A DNA stretch of 64,000 nucleotides, taken from NCBI GenBank assembly GCA_030447645.1, contig JAUJOM010000001.1, positions 48,001 through 112,000 on the forward strand, written 5' to 3'. Numbering within the stretch: position 1 is the stretch's first letter; the number at the start of each line of letters is the position of its first letter. The DNA comes from Longimicrobiaceae bacterium (GTDB lineage: Bacteria > Gemmatimonadota > Gemmatimonadetes > Longimicrobiales > Longimicrobiaceae). Under the pieces are notes generated by a model that saw nothing but the letters and a program-made list of their open reading frames with translations, was not told where the DNA came from and searched no databases. Position numbers and translations under genes: made by a program. Positions 1 through 9,288 of the stretch are shown here, in pieces.

Positions 1-2
1 AC

Positions 3-101
3 GTCGCGGCAGGCATCGAAGTGGGCAAGCCGGGAGTCGCTACGGTCGCTCCAGCGGAGCTTCGCGATGCTTTGACTTTCGCCCAACATCAACACCCCTA
101 A
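3..101 (+). CDS. rfaE1: C-terminal end of a RfaE1-type D-glycero-D-manno-heptose-7-phosphate kinase (partial)
   Basis: An open frame enters from the window edge and stops at a TAA at 99-101. Its last residues (AAGIEVGKPGVATV, then PAELRDAL) match the conserved end of the PfkB-type heptose kinase domain of RfaE/HldE, which phosphorylates heptose 7-phosphate for ADP-heptose and LPS inner-core synthesis. The stop comes straight after the kinase domain, so the nucleotidyltransferase half of a bifunctional HldE is absent and a separate kinase is likely. Only 32 codons are visible. Confidence 0.6.
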   Translation, partial: VAAGIEVGKPGVATVAPAELRDALTFAQHQHP

Positions 102-118
102 CGCCGGAAGGGAATCTC

Positions 119-502
119 GTGCTTCAGCGCGTACAGACGGATGCGGCTCCGGCCGCGATCGGGCCTTATAGCCAGGCGGTCGTGCACAACGGCCTGGTAT
201 ACACGGCGGGGCAGGTGCCGTTTGACCCGACCACGGGCCAGCTGGTTGAGGGTGACATTGGCCGGCAGACCGGTCAGGTCTTTGACAACCTGGATGCGAT
301 CCTCGGCGCGGCGGGCGCATCGCTTTCGACGGTGATCAAGACGACCGTTTTTCTCCAGGACATGAACGACTTCGCCGCCATGAACGACGTGTACGCGCGC
401 CGCTTCGGCGATCACCGCCCTGCCCGCTCCACCGTGCAAGCCGCGCGGCTCCCGCGCGATGCCCGCGTCGAGATTGAAGTCATCGCCGCTGTGGCTCCGT
501 GA
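119..502 (+). CDS. ridA: RidA family enamine/imine deaminase
   Basis: A 127-residue protein, the usual length for the YjgF/YER057c/UK114 (RidA) family. These trimeric cytosolic enzymes hydrolyse reactive enamines and imines, such as 2-aminoacrylate, that leak from PLP enzymes. Visible family motifs are the N-terminal AIGPYSQAV and the central YTAGQVPFDP; the conserved arginine is in the C-terminal part (residues about 103-113) followed by VEIEVIAAV. The start is GTG, preceded by a GGAAGGGA ribosome-binding site. Its stop overlaps the next start as GTGA. Confidence 0.93.
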   Translation: MLQRVQTDAAPAAIGPYSQAVVHNGLVYTAGQVPFDPTTGQLVEGDIGRQTGQVFDNLDAILGAAGASLSTVIKTTVFLQDMNDFAAMNDVYARRFGDHRPARSTVQAARLPRDARVEIEVIAAVAP

Positions 503-1872
503 ATCCTCACATCTTTCGGCAGTATGACATCCGCGGAGTGGTCGGCAGCGATGTAACTCCGGAGCTTGCAGAGGCAATTGGGTTGGCCTTTGCAACCCGG
601 CTGACACGGGCTCAGGTTGGAGCGCCGCGGCTGCGCGTCGCCATTGGACGGGACAACCGGCTTTCCTCGGATGAGCTTGCCACTGGCGTGATCCGCGGCA
701 TCACTGCCGCCGGTGTAGATGTCGTGGATGTAGGGATGGTCCCCACACCGGCGCACAGCTTTGCGGCCGCCTACCTGGAAACCGATGGTGGAATACAGAT
801 CACCGGCTCGCACAATCCGCCGCAGTACAATGGGTTCAAGCTGTCGGCGGGCGGACGGTCACTGTATGGAGAGGCGATCCAGGAGCTGCGGGGCCTGATC
901 GAGCGTGCGGACTTCGTTTCCGGCGAAGGTCAGGTGGAGTCGCGCGCAATTCTCCCGGATTATGTTCGTGAGGTTGCGGCCAAGTTCAATATCACACGAC
1001 CGCTGCGGGTGGTTGTCGACTGTGGGAACGGCGCTGCGAGCCTGGCCGCTGTGGACCTCCTCCGCGCACTCGGGCCGAACGTCGAGGTGGATGGCTTATT
1101 CTGCGAGTCGGACGGGACCTTCCCCAATCACCACCCGGATCCTGTGGTGGACAAGAACCTGCTGGACCTTATCCAGCGGGTGCGCGAAACGGGAGCCGAT
1201 CTGGGGGTGGCCTTCGATGGCGACGGGGATCGGATCGGCGCGGTCGACGACCAGGGCCAGATCGTCCGTGGTGACACGCTCCTCCTTCTGTATGGACTGG
1301 ATTTGCTTGCTCGTCGCGGGGCAGGGCAGCCTGTGGTGTTCGACGTCAAGTGCTCTCAGGCGCTACCTGAAGTGCTCGAGCGCGCAGGCGGACGGCCCAT
1401 CATGTCGCAAACCGGGCACTCCCTGATCAAAGAACGAATGAAGCGCGAGGGCGCACTGCTGGCGGGAGAGCTTTCCGGACACATCATGTTCGGCGATGAT
1501 TACTACGGTTTTGATGACGCCCTTTATGGTGCGTGCCTGCTCATCCAGATCGTTGCCGATGCAGGGCGGCCGCTTTCAGCCATTACGGCGGAGTTTCCTC
1601 AGTTCGTCTCCACTGCCGAGATCCGCTACCCGGCGACCGAAGACGGCAAGTGGGAGGTGGTACGCAGCGCAACCGAGCACTTCAAGCGCAATCACCAGGT
1701 GATTGACGTGGACGGCGCGCGCGTACTCTTCGGCGATGGATGGGGCTTGATCCGTGCGTCCAACACCGAGCCGGTGCTCGTAGCCCGCTACGAGGCACGC
1801 ACGCCGGAGCGGCTGGCGCAGATTCGGTTGACGATGGAGGGATGGCTCACAGACGCGGGCGTCGCTGTCTAG
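499..1872 (+). CDS. manB: Phosphomannomutase/phosphoglucomutase (AlgC/ManB type)
   Basis: A 457-residue alpha-D-phosphohexomutase that interconverts hexose 6- and 1-phosphates for nucleotide-sugar synthesis. All four family loops are visible: the phosphoserine loop TGSHNPPQYNG with Ser104, the Mg-binding FDGDGDR at about 239-245, the sugar-specificity loop GELSGH, and the phosphate-binding RASNTEP near the C-terminus. The GELSGH form is typical of bifunctional PMM/PGM enzymes. GTG start, overlapping ridA by four bases. With the heptose kinase fragment upstream it fits a surface-sugar supply unit. Confidence 0.93.
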   Translation: MNPHIFRQYDIRGVVGSDVTPELAEAIGLAFATRLTRAQVGAPRLRVAIGRDNRLSSDELATGVIRGITAAGVDVVDVGMVPTPAHSFAAAYLETDGGIQITGSHNPPQYNGFKLSAGGRSLYGEAIQELRGLIERADFVSGEGQVESRAILPDYVREVAAKFNITRPLRVVVDCGNGAASLAAVDLLRALGPNVEVDGLFCESDGTFPNHHPDPVVDKNLLDLIQRVRETGADLGVAFDGDGDRIGAVDDQGQIVRGDTLLLLYGLDLLARRGAGQPVVFDVKCSQALPEVLERAGGRPIMSQTGHSLIKERMKREGALLAGELSGHIMFGDDYYGFDDALYGACLLIQIVADAGRPLSAITAEFPQFVSTAEIRYPATEDGKWEVVRSATEHFKRNHQVIDVDGARVLFGDGWGLIRASNTEPVLVARYEARTPERLAQIRLTMEGWLTDAGVAV

Positions 1873-1876
1873 CGAG

Positions 1877-2818
1877 GTGCTGAATCGCACGGTCGTCATC
1901 GCAGTCGGTGGAAATGCCATCGCCCCCGCTGGTGGGACTGGCACGATCGCGGAGCAGTTTCGCCATGCGCGTGCGAGCCTCGGCCCGGTGGTGGACCTGG
2001 CGGCGGAAGGCTGGCGGATCGCCATCGTGCATGGCAACGGTCCGCAGGTTGGTGACGACCTCGCCCGCCACGAGATCGCCAGCGAGATTCTGCCGCCGCT
2101 CCCGCTCGGGATGCTCGTCGCGGGGACGCAGGGTTGGATGGGATACATGATCCAGCAGTCCCTGCAGAACGCGCTCGCCCGTGCCGAGGTGCGACGCCAG
2201 GTGGTGAGCGTCGTGACCCAGGTTCGAGTGGATCCGACCGACCCGGCCCTCGCGCGCCCCACCAAGCCCGTGGGGCGTGCGCTCAGCGAAGCCGCTGCAC
2301 GCAGCCTTGCCTCCGAATTCGGCTGGCAGATCCGCCGCACCGAAGACGGCTGGCAACGGGTGGTGCCCTCGCCGAACCCGGTCGGAATCGTCGAGTCCCG
2401 GATGATTCAGGCGCTGGTCGCTGCCGGCCATGTGGTAATCGCTGCCGGCGGCGGCGGTACGCCGGTTTATCTGGATGAATCCGGCACCCTCGAAGGTGTA
2501 GACGCTGTCGTCGACAAGGACCGAGCCGCCGCAATCCTGGCTCGTGACATTCAGGCCGACACGTTGTTAATTTTGACGGACGTAGATCGCGTGTACCGCC
2601 GGTATGGCACATCGGAGGCGGAGCCGCTGCACCGACTCAGCCTTCGGGATGCAGAAGAGCTGGGCCAATCCGGCGAGTTGGCAGCGGGGAGCATGGCGCC
2701 CAAGGTGGAAGCCGCCGCACGGTTTGTGCGGGAGGGCGGCCGCCGTGCCATCATTGCCCGGCTCGACGCCGGACGCGACGCGGTTGCCGGTCGCGCAGGT
2801 ACGGAGATTGTTGCATGA
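1877..2818 (+). CDS. arcC: Carbamate kinase
   Basis: A 313-residue amino-acid-kinase-fold protein close to ArcC, which makes ATP from carbamoyl phosphate and ADP. Visible landmarks are the N-terminal VVIAVGGNAI, the IVHGNGPQVG loop, TQGWMGYMIQQ, the GGGGTPV loop and the late GSMAPKVEAA segment. GTG start four bases after the phosphohexomutase stop. No arginine deiminase or ornithine carbamoyltransferase gene is nearby, so its supply of carbamoyl phosphate is not explained by the context. Confidence 0.93.
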   Translation: MLNRTVVIAVGGNAIAPAGGTGTIAEQFRHARASLGPVVDLAAEGWRIAIVHGNGPQVGDDLARHEIASEILPPLPLGMLVAGTQGWMGYMIQQSLQNALARAEVRRQVVSVVTQVRVDPTDPALARPTKPVGRALSEAAARSLASEFGWQIRRTEDGWQRVVPSPNPVGIVESRMIQALVAAGHVVIAAGGGGTPVYLDESGTLEGVDAVVDKDRAAAILARDIQADTLLILTDVDRVYRRYGTSEAEPLHRLSLRDAEELGQSGELAAGSMAPKVEAAARFVREGGRRAIIARLDAGRDAVAGRAGTEIVA

Positions 2819-2837
2819 TCACTCGCACACACCTGTC

Positions 2838-3980
2838 ATGAACATCCACGAGTATCAGGCGCGCGACATTCTGAGCGCGCACGGTGTACCTGTCCCCGAT
2901 GGCGAGGTGGCTACCACCGCCGACGAGGCGGAACGGATCGCGCGACGGCTTGGGGGCAAGGTGGTAATCAAGGCTCAGGTCCACGCGGGCGGCCGCGGCA
3001 AGGCCGGTGGCGTAAAGCTGGCCGACACTCCGCAAGAAGCACGAGAGCACGCCGGGCGCATCCTGGGCATGGAGATCAAGGGCCTGCCCGTTCTGCGCGT
3101 GCTCGTTGCGCCGGCCGAAGACATTGCGTCGGAGGCGTATGTCGGTATCATCGTGGACCGGGCGTCCAAAGCGCCGGTGTTCATGGTTTCCCGTGAGGGT
3201 GGCGTGGACATCGAGGAGGTAGCGGCGACCAATCCGAATGCCATACGCAGGCAGCCGGTGGACCCACGCTACGGCCTGCTTCCACACCAGGCCTACAGCC
3301 TCGCCACATCCTTGTACGACGACGTGCGGCAGCAGCGTGCCGCAGCCAAGATCCTGCAGCAGCTTTATGCCGCGTTCGTGGATTCGGGCGCCTCGCTCGC
3401 CGAGATCAATCCGCTGGTCACCACGCCGGACGGAGAGGTCAAGGCGCTCGACGCCAAGATCAACATCGACGAGAACGAGCTCTTTCGGAAGCCGGAGGTG
3501 GAAGCGCTGCGCGATCCCAGCGCCGAGGCACCCTCCGAGGTGGCGGCACGCGAAGCCGGATTGACTTTCATCAAGCTGGAGGGCGATGTCGGCTGTTGCG
3601 TCAACGGCGCAGGGCTGGCGATGGCAACCATGGATCTGGTGAAGTATTACGGCGGCGACCCGGCGAACTTTCTGGACATCGGCGGCTCCAGCAACCCCGA
3701 AAAGGTGGTGAATGCCCTCAGGATCATCACCTCGGATCCGGGCGTCCGGGTAATCCTCTTCAACATCTTTGGCGGCATCACGCGCTGCGATGACGTCGCT
3801 AACGGAATTGTGACGGCGACCCGGCAGATCAACATCGATGTGCCGATCGTCATCCGGCTGACCGGTACTAACGAGGAACTGGCCGTGCAGATCCTGGAGC
3901 AAGCCGGCTTCAGCGCCATGACCGACATGGACGAAGCCGTGAAGCGCGCGGTGCACCTGGCCAAGGGGGAAGGCAAGTGA
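2838..3980 (+). CDS. sucC: Succinyl-CoA ligase beta subunit
   Basis: A 380-residue beta subunit of the TCA-cycle enzyme that converts succinyl-CoA to succinate with ATP or GTP formation. The N-terminal ATP-grasp domain begins [11 protein letters not shown] and contains [12 protein letters not shown]. The C-terminal CoA-ligase domain has [24 protein letters not shown] and [10 protein letters not shown]. The frame is open 78 codons further upstream, inside arcC, but family alignment places the start at ATG 2838. It overlaps sucD as GTGA, so the two subunits are probably translationally coupled. Confidence 0.96.
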   Translation: MNIHEYQARDILSAHGVPVPDGEVATTADEAERIARRLGGKVVIKAQVHAGGRGKAGGVKLADTPQEAREHAGRILGMEIKGLPVLRVLVAPAEDIASEAYVGIIVDRASKAPVFMVSREGGVDIEEVAATNPNAIRRQPVDPRYGLLPHQAYSLATSLYDDVRQQRAAAKILQQLYAAFVDSGASLAEINPLVTTPDGEVKALDAKINIDENELFRKPEVEALRDPSAEAPSEVAAREAGLTFIKLEGDVGCCVNGAGLAMATMDLVKYYGGDPANFLDIGGSSNPEKVVNALRIITSDPGVRVILFNIFGGITRCDDVANGIVTATRQINIDVPIVIRLTGTNEELAVQILEQAGFSAMTDMDEAVKRAVHLAKGEGK

Positions 3981-4846
3981 GCATCTTCATCGACGAAAAC
4001 ACGCGGCTCGTAGTACAGGGCATCACCGGGCGCGACGGCTCCTTTCACACCCGGCAGATGATGGAGTACGGCACGGAAGTCGTGGCGGGTGTGACCCCCG
4101 GTAAGGGCGGACAGCGCTTCGAGGACCGGGTGCCGATCTTCGATACTGTCGAGCAGGCAGTGCGGGAGACCGGCGCCAACACGTCCGCGATCTACGTGCC
4201 GCCACCCTTTGCGGCAAATGCCATGTTCGAGGCTGCGGACGCCGGTGTGGACTTCATCGTGTGCATCACGGAGGGTGTACCGGTACTGGACATGACTCGC
4301 GTTCGTCCTTTTATCCTGGAAAAGGGCGCCCGGCTGCTGGGGCCCAACTGTCCTGGTTTGCTTTCGGCAGGCAAGAGTAAGGTGGGAATTATTCCGGGAA
4401 ACATTACGCAGCCGGGTCCGGTGGGCCTGGTTTCTCGCTCCGGTACGTTGACATACGAGGTCGTCTACAAGCTCAAGGGCGCAGGGATCGGCACCACCAC
4501 CTGCGTCGGCATCGGAGGGGATCCGATCAACGGCACCTCGTTCATCGACTGCCTCGCCGCATTCGAGGCGGATCCGGAAACTCGCGCGGTGGTGATCATT
4601 GGGGAGATTGGGGGCAGCGACGAGCAGGATGCGGCCCGCTACGTGAGCGAGAATCTCTCCAAGCCCGTGGTCGGCTTTATCGCCGGCCAGACTGCGCCCC
4701 CGGGGCGGAGAATGGGACATGCCGGAGCGATCATCTCCGGCTCCGCCGGCACCGCGGAGGAAAAAATCCAGGCGTTCCAGGACAACGGCATCGGCGTCGC
4801 GAAGCGCCCGCTTGACGTGGTCGGCCTCGTCCAGGACGTGCTCTGA
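3977..4846 (+). CDS. sucD: Succinyl-CoA ligase alpha subunit
   Basis: A 289-residue alpha subunit, the normal length. The N-terminal CoA-binding Rossmann domain starts with [13 protein letters not shown]. The histidine that is phosphorylated during catalysis is His248 in RRMGHAGAI. The NCPGLL and [11 protein letters not shown] segments are also as expected. GTG start overlapping sucC. The stop is followed by the EIIA-CBS gene, whose likely CTG start overlaps it. Confidence 0.96.
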   Translation: MSIFIDENTRLVVQGITGRDGSFHTRQMMEYGTEVVAGVTPGKGGQRFEDRVPIFDTVEQAVRETGANTSAIYVPPPFAANAMFEAADAGVDFIVCITEGVPVLDMTRVRPFILEKGARLLGPNCPGLLSAGKSKVGIIPGNITQPGPVGLVSRSGTLTYEVVYKLKGAGIGTTTCVGIGGDPINGTSFIDCLAAFEADPETRAVVIIGEIGGSDEQDAARYVSENLSKPVVGFIAGQTAPPGRRMGHAGAIISGSAGTAEEKIQAFQDNGIGVAKRPLDVVGLVQDVL

Positions 4847-5769
4847 GCCCTCGGCGAGGCCAGGTCGAGCCGAACTTCCACATCACGGAGTTCCTCCGGC
4901 CGGAGCACATTGTGGCGCCGCTTCCAACGGGTGGCACTCGGCCGGCCGTCATGGCCCTGATCCGGAAGCTGGCGGAGACGGGCGCTGTGGCTGACCCGGC
5001 TGCCTTGGAGCAGGTCTTCACGGACTCACGGATCCGCGATGTGATCCACATCGGCCCCCACGTTTTGCTCCCCCACCTCCGTACCGGCGCTGTCAACGGG
5101 CTGGTCGTTGCGCTGGGTGTCGCGGCAGAGCCGTTGCCGTCTGATACGGATCGGGCAGACGGCAGGGCACGTATTGTGGTGCTGGTGCTCGCCGCTCCCT
5201 CCGCCGCCAGCTTGTATCTGCAAACCGTCGCGGCGCTCGCGCGAACGCTCCGCCACGACCATGTGGTGGCTCGCTTGCTCGCCGCGCGCACGCCTGAAGA
5301 AGTCCTGGGCGTTTCCGAGATTCGGGAGCTGGTGATTCAACCGCGCCTGCTCGTGCGCGATGTGATGACGCAGCGCGTATACCGAGTGGCTCCCGACGCG
5401 CCGCTTCGCGAGCTGGTTTCGCTGATGTCGGCGCATCGCCTGCGCGCCGTGCCGGTGGTGGGTGAGCAGCGCGAGGTGCTGGGTCTCGTCACCGATCGAG
5501 ACCTGCTCCGCTACCTCATGCCGCATGTGATCCGCATCCGCGCCGAGAACGAAGCCATCCACGGCGGGCCCGGGGTGATCGCCGCTGGCGCAACGGCGAG
5601 AGATGTCATGTCCCGGACAGTGATGTGCATCTCCGAAGATCAGCCGCTCGCCGAGGTTGCAAACATCATGTTGAACAAGGACGTCGACCGTCTCCCAGTA
5701 GTGAGTGAAGGGCAGCTGACGGGCTTTCTGACCCGGGGAGATATCATTCGCAAACTTTTCGGACTATGA
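4843..5769 (+). CDS. PTS EIIA-like domain fused to a CBS-domain pair
   Basis: About 308 residues if it starts at CTG 4843. The first ~155 residues resemble a PtsN/fructose-type EIIA domain: [13 protein letters not shown] at the N-terminus, then a VLLPHLRT segment holding the histidine equivalent to the phosphorylated one. Two CBS repeats follow (about 170-230 and 245-305), each opening with a conserved RDVM motif. CBS pairs usually bind adenine nucleotides, so this looks like a sensor or regulator rather than a sugar transporter part. The first ordinary start codon is GTG 4912, but the conserved N-terminus begins upstream of it. CTG 4843 has AGGA six bases before it and overlaps the sucD stop as CTGA. 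The target is unknown. Confidence 0.75.
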   Translation: MSPRRGQVEPNFHITEFLRPEHIVAPLPTGGTRPAVMALIRKLAETGAVADPAALEQVFTDSRIRDVIHIGPHVLLPHLRTGAVNGLVVALGVAAEPLPSDTDRADGRARIVVLVLAAPSAASLYLQTVAALARTLRHDHVVARLLAARTPEEVLGVSEIRELVIQPRLLVRDVMTQRVYRVAPDAPLRELVSLMSAHRLRAVPVVGEQREVLGLVTDRDLLRYLMPHVIRIRAENEAIHGGPGVIAAGATARDVMSRTVMCISEDQPLAEVANIMLNKDVDRLPVVSEGQLTGFLTRGDIIRKLFGL

Positions 5770-6188
5770 CACACACACTGGCAATCATTAAACCGGACGC
5801 CGTGGCAGCCGGAAATGCGGGCAGAATTATCGCACACCTGGAGGAGCGGGGATTCCGGCTTCTCGCAGCACGTATGACGCGCCTCACCCGTGACCAGGCC
5901 AGCGAGTTCTACGGGGTCCATCGAGAGCGCCCGTTCTATGGAGAACTGGTGGAATTCATGACCTCGGGAGCGGTTATGCCCTTGGTGCTCAAGGCCGAGA
6001 GTGCAGTCGGCAAGCTGCGCGAAGCGATTGGCTCCACCGACCCTGCTGAGGCCGCCGATGGCACGGTGCGAAAGCTGTACGCGGAGTCGAAAGCGCGAAA
6101 CGCGATCCACGCGTCGGACTCCGATGAAAACGCGGCCAACGAAATCCATTTCTTTTTTTCGGACGCGGATCTGCTCGCTACCCGGTGA
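5766..6188 (+). CDS. ndk: Nucleoside diphosphate kinase
   Basis: A 140-residue Ndk that equilibrates NTP and dNTP pools by ping-pong transfer through a phosphohistidine. The N-terminal TLAIIKPDAV and the active-site segment AIHASDSDENA (His115) are diagnostic. ATG start overlapping the EIIA-CBS gene as ATGA. It follows sucCD closely; Ndk and succinyl-CoA ligase are functionally linked through nucleotide exchange. Confidence 0.96.
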   Translation: MTHTLAIIKPDAVAAGNAGRIIAHLEERGFRLLAARMTRLTRDQASEFYGVHRERPFYGELVEFMTSGAVMPLVLKAESAVGKLREAIGSTDPAEAADGTVRKLYAESKARNAIHASDSDENAANEIHFFFSDADLLATR

Positions 6189-6544
6189 CGCTGCTCCTGC
6201 GCTGGGCGGCGGCCGCAGCCGGAGTGGGGGTCGCTGCCTGGCTCCTGCCAGGCATCCGGGTATCCGGCGGCGTTTGGACCCTGTTCGTGGTTGCGCTGAT
6301 CTTTGGTTTGATCAATGCGCTGGTGCGGCCGCTGGTGAAGATGCTTTCGTGTGGGTTGATCGTGCTGACGCTCGGCCTTTTCCTGCTGGTCATCAATGCC
6401 GCCATGCTCTGGCTGGCATCGCTGCTGGCATCCACGCTGGGCTTCGGCTTCGAAGTGCGGGATTTCGGCTCGGCCATATTGGGAGCCATCATCATCAGCC
6501 TCGCAGCCTGGACGTTTTCACTCTCGTTCCGTGATCGGGACTGA
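6185..6544 (+). CDS. Small four-helix membrane protein, phage holin family 4 / YvlD-like
   Basis: A 119-residue very hydrophobic protein with about four transmembrane segments. The conserved LFVVALIFGLINALVRP stretch and a GLxLLVINAAMLWL-like third helix match the PF04020 family (phage_holin_4, YvlD). Members are ordinary chromosomal inner-membrane proteins of unclear function, and despite the name there is no sign of prophage here. GTG start overlapping ndk by four bases. Confidence 0.8.
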   Translation: MTLLLRWAAAAAGVGVAAWLLPGIRVSGGVWTLFVVALIFGLINALVRPLVKMLSCGLIVLTLGLFLLVINAAMLWLASLLASTLGFGFEVRDFGSAILGAIIISLAAWTFSLSFRDRD

Positions 6545-6556
6545 CACCGCAGCTGG

Positions 6557-6585
6557 TTGACAGAGGCGGCGAAAATGGGTAGTTT
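6557..6585 (+). promoter_or_regulatory. Candidate sigma-70 promoter for the yceD-rpmF-fatty acid operon
   Basis: A perfect TTGACA (6557-6562), a 17-base spacer and TAGTTT (6580-6585) as a weak -10 element. The -10 ends only eight bases before the ATG at 6594, so the transcript would begin about at the start codon. No Shine-Dalgarno sequence is visible before that ATG. Confidence 0.45.
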
Positions 6586-6593
6586 CGCGGTTT

Positions 6594-7103
6594 ATGTTAA
6601 AACTCCTTCTTCCGGCGGGCGCACGGGATGAGGTCCGCCTTGAAGAGCAGATCCCGGCCGATCATCGGGGTTTGCGAGATGCGGCTTTGCCACTCTCCGG
6701 ACCGGTCGTACTGGATCTGCGGGCGCGCTCGGTGGGCGACGGGGTGCTGGTGCGAGGCACCGTCCAGACCCAGATTGATGTACCCTGCCGCCGTTGCCTG
6801 AGCACGGTGACGCAGCCCGTAGACGAAACACTCGACCTGCTCTTCGTCCCGGCGGATGCGGACGAGGAGGAGGATTTAGGCGGTGAGGTGTATCCGCTGC
6901 CGCTTCGCGGAATGGATCTCGATCTGACCGAGCCGATCCGTGAGCAGCTGATTCTCCGAACGCCCGAGTATGCGCTGTGTAGTGAAGAGTGCAAGGGGCT
7001 GTGTCCCCAATGCGGGACGGATCTGAACTTCGCGACCTGCGTCTGCGTTCCCGAGGCAAGTCCGAGCCCGTGGGATGTTTTAAGGAAACTCGAACCGAAT
7101 TGA
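6594..7103 (+). CDS. yceD: DUF177 / YceD family 23S rRNA accumulation protein
   Basis: A 169-residue DUF177 protein, nearly always encoded directly before rpmF, as here. The conserved VDVPCRRCL-type motif appears as IDVPCRRCLSTV in the middle. The C-terminal CKGLCPQCGTDLN forms a likely zinc site with the preceding CSEE and following CVC. In E. coli YceD affects 23S rRNA accumulation; in plants the homologue DUF177A is linked to 23S rRNA processing. It is probably the first gene of the operon running to fabF. Confidence 0.9.
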   Translation: MLKLLLPAGARDEVRLEEQIPADHRGLRDAALPLSGPVVLDLRARSVGDGVLVRGTVQTQIDVPCRRCLSTVTQPVDETLDLLFVPADADEEEDLGGEVYPLPLRGMDLDLTEPIREQLILRTPEYALCSEECKGLCPQCGTDLNFATCVCVPEASPSPWDVLRKLEPN

Positions 7104-7109
7104 TGACCG

Positions 7110-7292
7110 ATGGCTGTACCTAAGCGCCGACAATCCAAGCAGCGCCAGCGCAAGCGCCGTACGCACGTCAAGGCGGCAATGCCCGTTTACGGCAGCTGCC
7201 CGCAGTGCGGCGATCCTCGAGTACCGCATCGGGTCTGCGCTAACTGCGGATACTACCGCAGCGTGCAGCGCGTCGAGGTCGAAGAGATTTAG
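7110..7292 (+). CDS. rpmF: 50S ribosomal protein L32
   Basis: A 60-residue L32 with the basic N-terminus AVPKRRQSKQRQRKRR and a zinc-binding CPQCG...CANCG pair. It is a large-subunit protein. It sits between yceD and plsX, an arrangement conserved in many bacteria that links ribosome and membrane lipid synthesis. Confidence 0.96.
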   Translation: MAVPKRRQSKQRQRKRRTHVKAAMPVYGSCPQCGDPRVPHRVCANCGYYRSVQRVEVEEI

Positions 7293-7306
7293 ATCCGGCG
7301 CCGGCG

Positions 7307-8302
7307 ATGCGGATCGCGCTTGACGCGATGGGCTCCGACAATGCGCCGGCCGTTGAGATCCGGGGCGCTGTTGAGGCTCTCAAGGGTTCCGCGGGCGTAT
7401 TCCGCCTGGTTCTAGTCGGCGACCAGGTGGCGATCGAAGCGGAACTCCGGCGTCATCCAGCTTCGTCTCGGGAGCGGATTGACGTAGTACATGCACCGCA
7501 GCGGATCGAAATGAGCGAGTCGCCGGCCCAAGCGATCCGCCGGAAGCCAGGCTCCTCGATCGCCGTGGGTCTCGGACTGCACAAACGCGGGGAAGTGGAC
7601 GCATTCATCAGTGCCGGGTCCACCGGCGCCGCGATGGCGGGGTCGTTGTTGATGCTGCGCCCGCTTCCAGGAGTGGACCGGCCAGCCGTGGGCACCCTTT
7701 TTCCGACGCTAGGTGGCCAAACGTTGGTGCTCGACAGCGGAGCCAACGTCGATACGCGCCCACATCACCTCGTGCAGTTCGCTCACCTCGGGAGCATCTA
7801 CGCCGAAGATCTGATGGGCATCGAAACCCCGCGAATCGGTCTGCTCAACATCGGTGAAGAGCCCGGAAAGGGCGATGAGCGGGCAGTCGAGGCATACCGC
7901 TTACTCGCGGCGGATACTCGGCTGAACTTCGTCGGCAACATCGAGGGACGTGACGTCGTTTGGGGGAACTGCGATGTGCTCGTCTGTGACGGCTTCGTGG
8001 GCAATGTTCTGCTCAAGTTCTACGAGTCGATCGCGGAGTTTATAGCGGGGATTCTCCGCAACGACCCCGATGACGGGAACGCCGAACCGTACGCGAAGCG
8101 TATCCTGGATACTCTTGATTACACCAAGCTGGGAGGTGCCCCCCTGCTCGGGGTTGGAGGCGTTACCATCATCTGCCACGGAGGCTCGCCTCCGCGCGCA
8201 ATTTGCAATGCCATTCAAATAGCGGCGCAGGCGGTAGAGCGGGGAATGGTCAGGCATATCGAACGTGAAATGTCGCGGCTGGCCGAGATGTCCGCCGCAT
8301 GA
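7307..8302 (+). CDS. plsX: Phosphate acyltransferase PlsX
   Basis: A 331-residue PlsX that makes acyl-phosphate from acyl-ACP for phospholipid synthesis. It begins MRIALDAMGSDNAP, the family signature, and carries SAGSTGAAMAG and the GNVLLKFYE segment. It ends in an ATGA overlap with fabH. Confidence 0.95.
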   Translation: MRIALDAMGSDNAPAVEIRGAVEALKGSAGVFRLVLVGDQVAIEAELRRHPASSRERIDVVHAPQRIEMSESPAQAIRRKPGSSIAVGLGLHKRGEVDAFISAGSTGAAMAGSLLMLRPLPGVDRPAVGTLFPTLGGQTLVLDSGANVDTRPHHLVQFAHLGSIYAEDLMGIETPRIGLLNIGEEPGKGDERAVEAYRLLAADTRLNFVGNIEGRDVVWGNCDVLVCDGFVGNVLLKFYESIAEFIAGILRNDPDDGNAEPYAKRILDTLDYTKLGGAPLLGVGGVTIICHGGSPPRAICNAIQIAAQAVERGMVRHIEREMSRLAEMSAA

Positions 8303-9288
8303 GCCAGCGACCCCGGGCAGCCATTGCTTCCACCGGCCGGTACTCTCCGGCCCGCGTGATGACGAATGCGGAGCTTTCCGAGATCGTGGATACCTCCGAC
8401 GAATGGATCTACACGCGGACGGGCATCCGCGAGCGTCGCATCGCTGCGGATGGTGAGGGCGCGGCGGACATGGCCGAGCGAGCGTCGCGCCGCGCGCTGG
8501 ACCAAGCCGGCCTGACGCCCAGCGACGTAGATCTCATCCTCGTATCCACCGCCACACCGGACCGCCTGCTTCCCTCGACCGCCTGCGATCTCCAAGCCCT
8601 GTTGGGTGCGAATGATGCCGGCGCGTACGACTTCGCTACTGCGTGCTCCGGCTTTGTATATGGCCTCGCCATCGCGGAGGGTCACATCGTTGCCGGCCAT
8701 GCGCGCAACGTGCTGGTGGTTGCCACCGAAAAGATGAGCGCGATCGTGGACTGGACCGACCGCGCTACATGTGTTCTCTTCGGCGACGGTGCAGGTGCCG
8801 CAGTGATCCGACCGGCGGACGATGAACGCGGGATCCTGTCTTCCTACATGAAGAGCGACGGCCGCCTGGCCGACCTCCTGTACCGCCCCAGCGGCGGCGC
8901 CCGGACTCCCTTCGATGTCGCTGTACTCGGTGAGCGCGGCCACCTTGTCAAGATGACGGGACGCGAAATCTTCAAGTCTGCGGTGCGCAGCATGTGCGAA
9001 GCGGCGGATGCCGCTCTGCAGCGGGCGGGGGTTACTGCCGACGAGATCGATCTGCTGGTTCCGCATCAGGCGAACATCCGTATCATCGAAGCAACCGCTC
9101 GATACGCGGACATCCCTATGGACAAGGTGTACGTCAATGTGGACCGCTTCGGCAACATGAGCTCGGCCTCCATCCCCGTGGCGCTGGATGAGGTGCGGGA
9201 GCAGGGACTCGCCGGGCCCGGATCGGTGATCCTGATGGTGGCATTTGGCGCCGGGCTCACGTGGGCCGCGAGTGTTGTCCGCTTGTGA
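8299..9288 (+). CDS. fabH: 3-oxoacyl-ACP synthase III
   Basis: A 329-residue KAS III that condenses an acyl-CoA primer with malonyl-ACP to start fatty acid synthesis. The catalytic triad is visible: Cys116 in DFATACSGF, His256 in VPHQANIRI and Asn286 in DRFGNMSSAS. It overlaps plsX (ATGA) and fabD (GTGA). Confidence 0.96.
   Translation: MSQRPRAAIASTGRYSPARVMTNAELSEIVDTSDEWIYTRTGIRERRIAADGEGAADMAERASRRALDQAGLTPSDVDLILVSTATPDRLLPSTACDLQALLGANDAGAYDFATACSGFVYGLAIAEGHIVAGHARNVLVVATEKMSAIVDWTDRATCVLFGDGAGAAVIRPADDERGILSSYMKSDGRLADLLYRPSGGARTPFDVAVLGERGHLVKMTGREIFKSAVRSMCEAADAALQRAGVTADEIDLLVPHQANIRIIEATARYADIPMDKVYVNVDRFGNMSSASIPVALDEVREQGLAGPGSVILMVAFGAGLTWAASVVRL

Noticed and set aside
2604..2837. 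Upstream extension of sucC into arcC
   Set aside because: Codons before ATG 2838 are an out-of-frame reading of conserved arcC; SucC proteins begin at the NIHEYQ motif.
2751..3956. 401-codon minus-strand frame opposite sucC
   Set aside because: Antisense to a fully conserved sucC; His/Arg-rich composition is an artefact of codon bias.
6185..6544. Prophage remnant suggested by the holin-like small membrane protein
   Set aside because: PF04020 proteins are widespread chromosomal proteins and no other phage gene is near; the Xer recombinase at 13.6 kb is the housekeeping type.
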